Origin: an uncultured Lachnospiraceae bacterium
GTDB lineage: Bacteria > Bacillota_A > Clostridia > Lachnospirales > Lachnospiraceae
Length of the DNA stretch: 8,647 nucleotides
Reading direction: 5' to 3'
Assembly (NCBI GenBank): GCA_902787595.1
Contig: CADAHD010000084.1
Location: forward strand, 1 to 8,647
The notes under the pieces were generated by a model. The model was given only the letters and a program-made list of their open reading frames with translations. It did no database searches and had not been told where the DNA came from. How positions within the stretch are numbered: position 1 is the first letter of the stretch; each line of letters opens with the position of its first letter. The position numbers were made by a program, and so were the translations under genes. This document shows, one piece after another, positions 1 to 6,169 of this stretch.

Positions 1-627
1 CATTATAACGTTAGTCGGATCAATTTCATATGCATAACCTACAATACCATTTTTTTCAGTAATTCTGTCCTGATCAGGTACATGTACAACTTTAGTAAGG
101 GGAATAATTTCGTTGTTTATATATTCCCATGTTTTATCTTTCGGATAAACGCTTATAAAACTTTCTCCGTCGCAATATCTTGCGTTTTCTGATTCACATT
201 CAGCTGTTCCGGCGATGATCTTTTCTTCATTCACATTGTTCCTGTAAATTCTGTAATCAGTATACGAACTTGTCTCAGAAAGACATGTCTGAAATACCAC
301 TTCGTCATAGTATTCGCTTCTGTATGATTTATGAATAAATCTTCCTGATACTTTATCATAGTAATCAACGCTGTTTAACATCATATAAAAGATATCGTCT
401 TTGGTCGCCTTTTCAGGATCAATGGCTTTTTTCAGTTTCCTTGTTTCCGGATTGACTGTATCTTTTTCTTTGTTCTCTGATGATGCAGCCGGTACAATTG
501 AATGATCGCTGTCTCCTGTTTTCACGATCCTGTTTACATTACCAGCTACCCAGAACGCAAAACAAACTCCGAGAACAGCTGCAGGAACAAGAATTATTCT
601 GGTTGTATTTTTGCGTTTATTATCCTT
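1..627 (-). CDS. Partial membrane-anchored extracytoplasmic protein of unknown function, no visible start codon
   Basis: I do not recognise this gene. The minus-strand frame is open from 660 to the window edge (position 1), about 209 codons from 627, and it continues beyond the window. It reads as a short basic segment (DNKRKNTTR), one hydrophobic helix encoded at about 597-541 (IILVPAAVLGVCFAFWVAG), a polar linker rich in Ser, Glu and Lys, then a soluble domain with the stretches YYDKVSGRF and YCDGESFISVYP. That architecture suggests an N-terminal anchor with the domain outside the cell. The pattern of a DG turn followed by beta strands vaguely recalls LolA/RseB-like folds; this is only an impression. 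No in-frame ATG, GTG or TTG occurs between the upstream stop (663-661) and the GTG at 525, which lies after the helix. A GGGAGG at 638-633 is well placed for a start near 627, where the codon is AAG. GC is about 30-45% in the lines counted, against 50-58% in neighbours. It may be a pseudogene, a foreign fragment or a sequence error. Confidence 0.6.
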
Positions 628-1279
628 ATAATCCTCCCATCTTGTTGAACGGATATATCCTCACGGCAGCTCTGCCTATGATATCCTTTTTCTTGATCAA
701 ACCTACCGAAGGCGTTCTGGAATCCGAAGAATGATTCCTGTTATCCCCCAGTACAAAGTATTCAGAATCTCCCAGAGTGATCTCATCGATCGCAGTCCCC
801 GGATCTTTGATCCTCTCACTGCCGTAGTTCTCCTCGAGTACCTCGCCGTTAATATAGATCACGCCTTCCCGGTCTATGCGCACCTTCTCTCCGGGAAGCC
901 CTATGATGCGCTTGATGTAATAAGTCTCTTCCTTATACTCAAAGGGAAAAACTATGATGTCAAAACGCTTGGGATCCTTGAAACGATAGCTGATCTTGTC
1001 CACTATCAGACTGTCTCCGTCGGAAAGAGTGGTCTCCATGCTGTGTCCCACAACCACGGTACGCTGACCCACATACTTTACTATCAGCAAGGTGATCACC
1101 AGTACCACCAGCAGGAAAATGGAATTCTGTAAAATATCCTTTGCTATAGCTCTCCTGCGCCTGGCTGCTGCTTCTTTTTCTTTTCCCTCGTCACCTTCGG
1201 ATTCATCATCAATGCTCACCATCTCAAGATCGTCATCCAGCTTTTCGTCATCAAGCTTTACATCTTTCATCGTGCTCAT
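626..1279 (-). CDS. lepB: Type I signal peptidase (LepB/SipS family), copy with acidic N-terminal tail
   Basis: This membrane serine protease removes signal peptides from exported proteins on the outer face of the membrane. The 217-residue product has a cytoplasmic tail of about 45 residues rich in Asp and Glu and ending in RRRR, then one transmembrane helix (about 51-68). Family boxes follow in order: catalytic Ser80 in GHSME, catalytic Lys123 in YIKRIIGLPGE, and GDNRNHSSDSR at 178-188. Family knowledge makes this the Ser/Lys dyad type, and the single N-terminal helix is typical of Gram-positive enzymes. The ATG at 1279 overlaps the rbgA stop in an ATGA, implying translational coupling. However, AAAGGG lies only one base before it, so the ATG at 1270 (residue 4) has better ribosome-site spacing and may be the true start. 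It is the last gene of the rplS-side cluster before the AT-rich left edge. A second signal peptidase lies on the other side of rbgA. Confidence 0.93.
   Translation of the reverse strand: MSTMKDVKLDDEKLDDDLEMVSIDDESEGDEGKEKEAAARRRRAIAKDILQNSIFLLVVLVITLLIVKYVGQRTVVVGHSMETTLSDGDSLIVDKISYRFKDPKRFDIIVFPFEYKEETYYIKRIIGLPGEKVRIDREGVIYINGEVLEENYGSERIKDPGTAIDEITLGDSEYFVLGDNRNHSSDSRTPSVGLIKKKDIIGRAAVRIYPFNKMGGL
628..640 (-). promoter_or_regulatory. Shine-Dalgarno inside the lepB 3' end without a start codon after it
   Basis: GGGAGG (638-633, minus strand) overlaps the last codons and stop of lepB and is spaced 5 bases from the AAG at 627-625, where a start would be expected for the downstream frame. 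A single A-to-T change would make this ATG. This supports start-codon loss or a sequence error over chance openness of the frame. Confidence 0.4.
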
Positions 1280-2115
1280 GCCCTTTCAATACTTATTCTT
1301 CCCAGTCTTCCGGCCCTCAGATCGTCCATGATCAGAGCCGCAGCCCTGAGCGTATCCGGCTCTCCGCCCTTTTTGATACAGCCCAGCCGCTTTGCAGCGG
1401 CAGTCAGGATCTCTGCGTCAGATCCCTGTTCATCAGCCTCATAACGCTCAGAAAGCCTTCCGGGATAATCCTTTTTCATAAGGCTTATTATCGCCATGGC
1501 CAGCTCTTCTTTAGGCAGGATCTCATCATTTATGCTGCCGGTCATGGCAAGATGCAGTCCCACAGATTCGTCATCAAATTTGGGCCACAGTATTCCGGGC
1601 GTGTCCAGAAGCTCCAGCTCATTGCTTAAGCGTATCCACTGCTTGCCCTTTGTAACTCCGGGCTTATTGCCCGTCTTTGCAACTGCCTTCTTTGCAAAAC
1701 TGTTTATAAAGGTGGACTTGCCGACATTCGGTATTCCTGCCACCATAGCGCGCACCGGCCTGTTCTTTATGCCGCGGCGTCTGTCACGTTCCGTCTTCTC
1801 CCTGCAGGCCGCCTTAACAGCCGCCCTCACTTCTGCCATTCCGCTGTTATTGCGCGAATCCAGAAGCACCGCCTGCGCCCCGGACTCTTTAAAGAATCCA
1901 AGCCACTTCTCGTTTTCTTTTGCATCAGCCAGATCTGCCTTATTCAGCAATATAAGTCTGGCCTTGCCCTGCCCCAGCCTGTTGATATCGGGATTGCGGC
2001 TTGACATGGGAAGCCTCGCATCCAGAAGCTCAATTATCAGATCGACCAGCTTGATGTCTTCCTGCATTGAGCGTACGGCCTTTGTCATATGGCCGGGGTA
2101 CCATTGTACGTTCAT
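1276..2115 (-). CDS. rbgA: Ribosome biogenesis GTPase RbgA (YlqF)
   Basis: RbgA is a circularly permuted GTPase acting late in 50S assembly; in Bacillus it is needed for incorporation of proteins including uL16. The 279-residue product begins with the family hallmark NVQWYPGHMTKA (2-13). Its GTPase motifs appear in permuted order: G4 NKAD at 58-61, a G5-like DSRN at 86-89, G1 GIPNVGKS at 127-134, the G2 region with GVT at 153-155, and G3 DTPG at 171-174. A helical C-terminal domain of about 95 residues follows, the usual arrangement for RNA binding. Length is normal for the family. The start overlaps the stop of the upstream signal peptidase gene by 4 bases (ATGA) with no good Shine-Dalgarno, so translation is probably coupled. 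Its position downstream of rplS matches the ylqF neighbourhood in Bacillus, except that a signal peptidase gene is interposed. Confidence 0.96.
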   Translation of the reverse strand: MNVQWYPGHMTKAVRSMQEDIKLVDLIIELLDARLPMSSRNPDINRLGQGKARLILLNKADLADAKENEKWLGFFKESGAQAVLLDSRNNSGMAEVRAAVKAACREKTERDRRRGIKNRPVRAMVAGIPNVGKSTFINSFAKKAVAKTGNKPGVTKGKQWIRLSNELELLDTPGILWPKFDDESVGLHLAMTGSINDEILPKEELAMAIISLMKKDYPGRLSERYEADEQGSDAEILTAAAKRLGCIKKGGEPDTLRAAALIMDDLRAGRLGRISIERA

Positions 2116-2696
2116 TTTATAAAACCCATGCTTTCTTTCTTAAATTTCAGATGGAACCATGCCCGTCCCATGATATAGCTTCGTTTGACAAGGCCTATAT
2201 TGCTGGACCGGCTGTCCTCACTGTCGTTGCGGTTGTCACCCAGCACAAAGTATTCATCTTCGCCAAGGGTGAGACCCGGCTCCGCTATTCCGCCGTTTTC
2301 TATACGGTCAAATATGCCTGCCTCATCATAGACATTGCCGTTGATATACAAAAGCCCGTCACGGATCAGCACCGTATCTCCGGGAACAGCCACTATACGC
2401 TTGACATAAAGATGGGCGTTCTCGTTGCCGTTAGGCCTGAAAACGATCACATCGGAGCTCTGCGGCTGGCGTATAAGATAAACAAATCTGTCTATCAGTA
2501 TCTCTTCACCGTTATGAAGCCCCGGTTCCATGGATACACCGATAATACTGGTACGCAGGCCAAAAAGATAAACAAACATGAACGCCAAAAGCACCATGAG
2601 CGCTCCGCTGAAAAGCCAGCCGAAAACCTCACCCACATGCTTTTTGTTTATTTTCCTCTCTTTTGTATAAAAGGTCAAGCCCTTCTTTCGGGGCAT
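2112..2696 (-). CDS. lepB: Type I signal peptidase (LepB/SipS family), second copy
   Basis: This is a membrane-bound signal peptidase of 194 residues when started at 2696. It has a basic N-terminus (MPRKKGLTFYTKERK), one transmembrane helix at about residues 29-45, catalytic Ser55 in GVSMEPGL, catalytic Lys99 in YVKRIVAVPGD, and the GDNRNDSEDSR box at 153-163. The start at 2696 is chosen because AGAGAGG (2709-2703) lies 6 bases upstream. The frame is also open back to an ATG at 2765, but those 23 extra codons run through the intrinsic hairpin at 2716-2744 and are not believable coding. It differs clearly from the copy at 626-1279: it lacks the acidic tail and has a different C-terminus (FKKESMGFIK). 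Such paralogues often split substrates; I cannot tell which this one serves. It is the first gene after the rplS terminator and overlaps rbgA by 4 bases. Confidence 0.93.
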   Translation of the reverse strand: MPRKKGLTFYTKERKINKKHVGEVFGWLFSGALMVLLAFMFVYLFGLRTSIIGVSMEPGLHNGEEILIDRFVYLIRQPQSSDVIVFRPNGNENAHLYVKRIVAVPGDTVLIRDGLLYINGNVYDEAGIFDRIENGGIAEPGLTLGEDEYFVLGDNRNDSEDSRSSNIGLVKRSYIMGRAWFHLKFKKESMGFIK

Positions 2697-2715
2697 ATCT
2701 ATCCTCTCTAACAGT
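2697..2715 (-). promoter_or_regulatory. Ribosome binding site that fixes the lepB start at 2696
   Basis: Read on the minus strand, AGAGAGG at 2709-2703 is followed by a 6-base spacer and ATG at 2696. It begins only about 7 bases after the T-run of the hairpin at 2716-2744. It therefore supports the short form of the signal peptidase over the upstream ATG at 2765. Confidence 0.75.
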
Positions 2716-2744
2716 AAAAAGGGGCAGATTACATCCGCCCCTTT
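2716..2744 (-). terminator. Intrinsic terminator or attenuator after rplS
   Basis: On the minus strand the arms are AAAGGGGCGGAT (2744-2733) and ATCTGCCCCTTT (2729-2718), closing on a 3-base GTA loop. This gives a 12-bp stem with a single G-T pair, and the run reaches five T's at 2720-2716. It lies 47 bases after the rplS stop and only 7 bases before the Shine-Dalgarno of the next gene. I see no promoter between it and that gene, so lepB-rbgA-lepB transcription probably depends on read-through or on a promoter inside rplS. It may set a high rplS to low lepB/rbgA ratio. Confidence 0.85.
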
Positions 2745-2791
2745 AGTGTCACGCAAACGGGCCAAGTGCCCTGTTTCGGATCATGCGCCTG

Positions 2792-3142
2792 TCAGCGTAT
2801 AATTTCCTTAACCTTTGCCTTCTTACCAACACGTCCCTTTAAGTAGTTAAGTCTTGCTCTGCGGACCTTACCGCGGCGAACAACTTCCACCTTCTCTACA
2901 TTGGGGCTGTGAAGAGGCCAGGTCTTATCAACGCCTACACCGCCGCTTGACTTACGTACGGTGAAAGTAGTGCGCGCGCCACCGTTCTGGATCTTGGTAA
3001 CGATACCCTCGAAAATCTGGATACGCTCCTTCTCACCTTCCTTGATCTTTCCGTGAACCTTAACGGTATCACCTACATTGAATGAAGGTACTTCGCTCTT
3101 GAGCTGCTCTGCTTCCAGCTCTTTGATGATCTCTGCGTTCAT
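2792..3142 (-). CDS. rplS: 50S ribosomal protein bL19
   Basis: bL19 sits at the 30S-50S interface and contributes to intersubunit bridges. The 116-residue product is of normal length. It shows the conserved features of the family: the N-terminal helix, [38 protein letters not shown] followed by SP, and the basic C-terminus ([20 protein letters not shown]). AGGAGG ends about 8 bases before the ATG at 3142, an excellent ribosome site. The gene has its own predicted promoter (3228-3256) and a structured leader (3168-3204), so it can be expressed apart from the upstream ABC genes. It is followed by a strong hairpin, which suggests a largely monocistronic main transcript. In the common Firmicutes order it directly follows trmD; here a two-gene ABC cassette separates them. 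Confidence 0.98.
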   Translation of the reverse strand: MNAEIIKELEAEQLKSEVPSFNVGDTVKVHGKIKEGEKERIQIFEGIVTKIQNGGARTTFTVRKSSGGVGVDKTWPLHSPNVEKVEVVRRGKVRRARLNYLKGRVGKKAKVKEIIR

Positions 3143-3167
3143 TTATAAATCCTCCTGTGATTTCATC

Positions 3168-3204
3168 GGACGTTCTTACGTATCTCGAATACCAGCGGAA
3201 CATC
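3168..3204 (-). ncRNA. Structured rplS 5' leader resembling the L19 leader
   Basis: On the minus strand GATGTTC (3204-3198) pairs with GAACGTC (3175-3169), 7 bp with one G-U. It encloses a smaller hairpin, GTAT (3192-3189) with ATAC (3183-3180) around a 5-base loop TCGAG. The structure ends about 15 bases before the AGGAGG of rplS and lies inside the transcript expected from the promoter at 3228-3256. An L19 leader RNA upstream of rplS is known in Bacillus and relatives, and position and two-stem shape fit it. Assignment to that family is inference because I could not run a covariance search. Confidence 0.55.
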
Positions 3205-3227
3205 TCTTTACTTTTCGCAACTTTGAC

Positions 3228-3256
3228 AGTTTAACACATGTCAGTTTATTATGCAA
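3228..3256 (-). promoter_or_regulatory. Predicted sigma-A-type promoter of rplS
   Basis: On the minus strand TTGCAT (3256-3251) serves as the -35 and TAAACT (3233-3228) as the -10, separated by exactly 17 bases. A TG dinucleotide one base before the -10 makes it an extended -10. The hexamers match consensus at 3 of 6 and 4 of 6 positions, so the call rests on the spacing, the extended -10 and the placement about 85 bases before rplS. Transcription would begin near 3221 and include the structured leader. Confidence 0.5.
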
Positions 3257-3332
3257 GCTTTTTTTATAAACCGCAAAAGCTTCGTCCCCGTGGTTTTGTG
3301 ACCCATGGTTTTCAAAAGGCGGGAAGCTTCGC
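3257..3332. other. Gap between the ABC-CPBP gene and the rplS promoter
   Basis: This short spacer after the permease stop contains AAGCTT twice, with a third copy at 3255-3260 on its edge. An imperfect inverted repeat, AAGCTTTT with AAAAGCTT on the minus strand, lies at about 3255-3284. No T-run follows the hairpin on the minus strand, so I do not call a terminator; transcripts from trmD and the ABC genes may run into rplS. Confidence 0.4.
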
Positions 3333-5366
3333 TTACGCCGCGGCCGGCTCTTTCTTTTTAATGTTAAGCAGCATTATCCCTGCTGCCAGAAGTATCACGC
3401 CCGCTGCCGCAAAAGCCGCAGTCTGCCCGGCAGTCATCTGACCCTGAGCCAGGAACGGAAAGGCTGCCTCTACCTCATCCTTATATTCTTCCATCAGGAC
3501 AGATGTCAGATTATTAAGGAAATGCATGAGCATCGACAGGAATATGCTCCTTTCCTTCCATACTATATAGGTAAGAAGTATGCCCAGTGGCGATATCAGT
3601 ATAAACTGCAGAAAACTCATATGGAAAGCCCCGAAAAACATTCCGGTCAGCACTATCGCAGCTGCGGGCTTAAGTTTGAATTCCACAGCGCCAAGGAAAA
3701 ATCCCCTGAACGCCCACTCTTCGCAGATCGCAGGCATAAGAGCCGAAGAAAGCACCATCAGCCAGAGCGGCGCCCCCTCCCAGAGGCCGGCGATAGCATC
3801 CGTATTCGCCTGCGAAAGATCGGGGAAAATACTTATAACAAGATTGCCCAGCAGCTGTATCACGATATAGGATCCGGCCCAGCAAAGCAGCGCCGATACT
3901 ATTCCCAACGGTCTGGGCGCATGAAGATGAAAGACTACCTTCCCATCCGTCTTGATATACCAGGCGTAAAGGGCTGTTATGCCAAAGAGCAGGGCCTGCT
4001 CCAGCACTATTCCCCAAAGTCCGAAATGCATCACGAAGAGTCCGCCGCCAAACAATACCACCAAAAGCAGCACCGCGAACAGAAGCACGACATCGCCTAT
4101 GCCGGGGATCTGTTTGTCCTTCATGTGGCTTCTGCTCTCCAAAAGCCTGAGTCCGCCGGCCGCATCTCCAAAGAGTATATTCTCCGAAGAGAAAAGCCTG
4201 CCCATGATTACCACGGCCACGGCAGTATACGCCAGATTGGATACAAGTACGACGGCTATCTGCGAAAGTTCAAAATGGAAACGGAAAATCTCCGTGATAA
4301 GCAGGGCTATATTGACCACAGGAATAAGGGCCGTAGTCGCATTCAGGCTGACCTGGGGTATCATCCCCGCCATGCCTCCTATCATGAATACCAGCATTAC
4401 CGGCGTAGTAAAATTCTGCGCCTCTTTAAAACTCCTGGCAAAAATACATGCTGAAAGGCATACCGCCGAAGCAAACATCGCAAATGTAAATACACATAAC
4501 AGAGTTACAACAGCCGCCGGTATAAATGATGCCAGATCCAGCCCTTTTGCAGCTCCCATGGTATTCATGCTGTCCAGCATATATATGCCCATGCATACCA
4601 TCGATACGATATTCAGAAATGCTGCCCCCACCGCCACGGTAGACGTAGCCAGGAATTTGGCAATGATCAGTTCCAGATTTCTGACCGGCAGAGTCAATAG
4701 AGTCTCAAGCGTGCCGCGCTCCTTTTCTCCCGCGGTCGCGTCTATTGCGGGATACAGCGCTCCCATCAGTATGCTGGTTATCAAAAGAAACGGAACGATC
4801 ATTCCCACCAGATAGCCTGCATTTTCTTCGTTGGTAGCATGGTTAGCATAAGTATACCCAAACGGCTGCAGTATATCATCAGGTTCAAGACCCAAATCTG
4901 TCAGCTCTCTTTCCGTGGTATCCTTTTTTATATCCTGCAGTATTTTTTCGACCATGCCTGCCGCAGTCTGCGAATCCGTCTCCGAAGCAAGATAGACTAT
5001 CTCATAATACGGCTTATTATCCGATACGCTTTCTTTCAGATAAGCATCTATCTTCCCGTCACGCAGATAGCTCTCATTATCTACGCCCACAGCATTTCTG
5101 TAATATACAAAGCTGTATTTATGCTCATCTTTGTGGGCATCAAAAGCATCTACCATAGCCTGCTCGTCTCTCAGCCCTTCAAAGCCTATGTAATAACTCT
5201 TGCTGGTCGATGCATTCAGCATAGATGAAGCTAAAAACATCGATCCTGCAAATATCAGGGGATACAGTATCAAAGGGATCACTATCATCATAAGGATAGT
5301 TTTTTTATCCCTCAGTATATCCAGCATTTCCTTTTTATATAGTGAAAAGATGATATTTTTACGCAT
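3333..5366 (-). CDS. ABC-2 type permease fused to a CPBP intramembrane protease-like domain
   Basis: This 677-residue membrane protein joins two units. Residues 1-400 form an ABC-2 permease of the NatB type: a cytoplasmic start, a helix at about 24-48, a large extracytoplasmic section to about 185, the family stretch AGEKERGTLETLLTLPVRNL at 212-231, then several helices. Residues about 425-677 form a CPBP (CAAX-protease/Abi) domain with motif 1 EEWAFR (Glu549, Glu550, Arg554), motif 2 FGAFH (Phe578-His582) and motif 3 HFLNN (His615-Asn619), so the putative active site looks intact. The CPBP family includes proteases and bacteriocin self-immunity proteins; the substrate here is unknown. The start at 5366 is chosen because GGAGG lies 9 bases upstream; the longer frame back to 5465 only reads over the ATPase gene. 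It overlaps the ATPase stop by 8 bases, implying coupled synthesis of one transporter. NatAB exports sodium in Bacillus, but cargo cannot be inferred here. Confidence 0.92.
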   Translation of the reverse strand: MRKNIIFSLYKKEMLDILRDKKTILMMIVIPLILYPLIFAGSMFLASSMLNASTSKSYYIGFEGLRDEQAMVDAFDAHKDEHKYSFVYYRNAVGVDNESYLRDGKIDAYLKESVSDNKPYYEIVYLASETDSQTAAGMVEKILQDIKKDTTERELTDLGLEPDDILQPFGYTYANHATNEENAGYLVGMIVPFLLITSILMGALYPAIDATAGEKERGTLETLLTLPVRNLELIIAKFLATSTVAVGAAFLNIVSMVCMGIYMLDSMNTMGAAKGLDLASFIPAAVVTLLCVFTFAMFASAVCLSACIFARSFKEAQNFTTPVMLVFMIGGMAGMIPQVSLNATTALIPVVNIALLITEIFRFHFELSQIAVVLVSNLAYTAVAVVIMGRLFSSENILFGDAAGGLRLLESRSHMKDKQIPGIGDVVLLFAVLLLVVLFGGGLFVMHFGLWGIVLEQALLFGITALYAWYIKTDGKVVFHLHAPRPLGIVSALLCWAGSYIVIQLLGNLVISIFPDLSQANTDAIAGLWEGAPLWLMVLSSALMPAICEEWAFRGFFLGAVEFKLKPAAAIVLTGMFFGAFHMSFLQFILISPLGILLTYIVWKERSIFLSMLMHFLNNLTSVLMEEYKDEVEAAFPFLAQGQMTAGQTAAFAAAGVILLAAGIMLLNIKKKEPAAA

Positions 5367-6150
5367 CCTCTTTTGCCTCCGTTTCCCCCGCATTAATGAT
5401 AGCCCTGAAGGTATCGCGCAGGTTATCCGTAGCCGTCTGCTCCATAAGCGATGAAGGGGACGCATTGGCTATTATCCTGCCCTTGTAGAGCATGATCACC
5501 CTGTCACAGAGGTATTGCGCTTCTTCCATATAGTGAGTGGAATAAAGCACGGTCCTGCCGGCATCCCTCTCCTTTTTCATAAAATTGACTATAGCCTCGC
5601 TGCTTAAGATATCAAGACCAAGCGTCGGCTCATCAAAAATATATATTCCCGGTGAATGAATAAGGCATCTGGCAATATTAGCTCTCTGGGTCTGACCGGT
5701 TGAAAGGCGTTCTATGCGGTTATCCACAAAGCCGCCCATATCCAGGACCTCAATGATATCTTCTATGCGCTTATCCCGCTGCTCTGCTTCCATGCCGTAG
5801 ATCTCGCCTATAGTCTGCATGAGCTCTCTGGTCGAAAGTCTGCCGTAAAGCCTTGTATTCTCCGAAAGATAACCTATGCAGTTCTTGATGCGTATGGGAT
5901 CGGATATTTCCTCTCCCGACTCATCTATGATGCGTACCACGCCCTCTCCGGGCTCCAGCAGAGTGCCCAGCATACGCAGCAGCGTGGTCTTTCCGGCGCC
6001 GTTAGGCCCCAGTACCCCCAGTATCTCGCCTTCCTTCGCATCAATATCCACATGATCCACCGCAAAAAACTCTTCTTTGCGGCTCTTTTTTCCCGCATCA
6101 TTAACCAGCCTGGTAAAGCTCTTGCATAGTCCCGTAGCTTCTATTCTCAA
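5359..6150 (-). CDS. ABC transporter ATP-binding protein, NatA-like
   Basis: This is the cytoplasmic ATPase that powers the permease encoded immediately downstream. The 263-residue protein has Walker A GPNGAGKT at 48-55, signature LSTGQ at 149-153, Walker B IFDEP at 171-175 followed by the D-loop TLGLD (Asp173, Glu174), and H-loop His206 in YSTHYMEEA. The Q-loop region reads IGYLSENTRLYGRLS (92-106), with no Gln at the expected place; Glu97 or Asn98 occupies it. The start is a TTG at 6150, preceded by GAGAGG with an 8-base spacer. The trmD stop is only about 20 bases upstream and no promoter is visible, so the cassette is probably transcribed with rimM-trmD. The NatA resemblance (the THYMEEA region and an ABC-2 partner) is family knowledge; substrate and direction are inferred to be export. 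Confidence 0.93.
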   Translation of the reverse strand: MRIEATGLCKSFTRLVNDAGKKSRKEEFFAVDHVDIDAKEGEILGVLGPNGAGKTTLLRMLGTLLEPGEGVVRIIDESGEEISDPIRIKNCIGYLSENTRLYGRLSTRELMQTIGEIYGMEAEQRDKRIEDIIEVLDMGGFVDNRIERLSTGQTQRANIARCLIHSPGIYIFDEPTLGLDILSSEAIVNFMKKERDAGRTVLYSTHYMEEAQYLCDRVIMLYKGRIIANASPSSLMEQTATDNLRDTFRAIINAGETEAKEDA

Positions 6151-6169
6151 TGCCTTATCCTCTCATATA

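Noticed and set aside
1496..2122. A 208-codon plus-strand frame opposite rbgA
   Set aside because: Ser/Leu-rich shadow of a well-conserved GTPase gene; no domain and no independent support.
2697..2765. A longer lepB start at 2765
   Set aside because: The added codons run through the intrinsic hairpin at 2716-2744, and a proper ribosome site sits just before the ATG at 2696.
2758..2772. Small GGGC/GCCC hairpin between the rplS stop and the main terminator
   Set aside because: Only 4 bp with no T-run; too weak to call a second terminator.
3255..3284. Terminator for the ABC-CPBP gene
   Set aside because: The AAGCTTTT/AAAAGCTT stem is AT-rich and is followed by GCATAAT rather than a T-run on the minus strand.
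3522..4454. A 310-codon open frame on the plus strand opposite the permease gene
   Set aside because: It is antisense to a clear ABC-2/CPBP coding region, is rich in His, Arg, Tyr and Gln typical of shadow frames and has no recognisable domain.
5367..5465. A longer permease start at 5465
   Set aside because: The extra 33 codons are the ATPase gene read in another frame; GGAGG supports the start at 5366.
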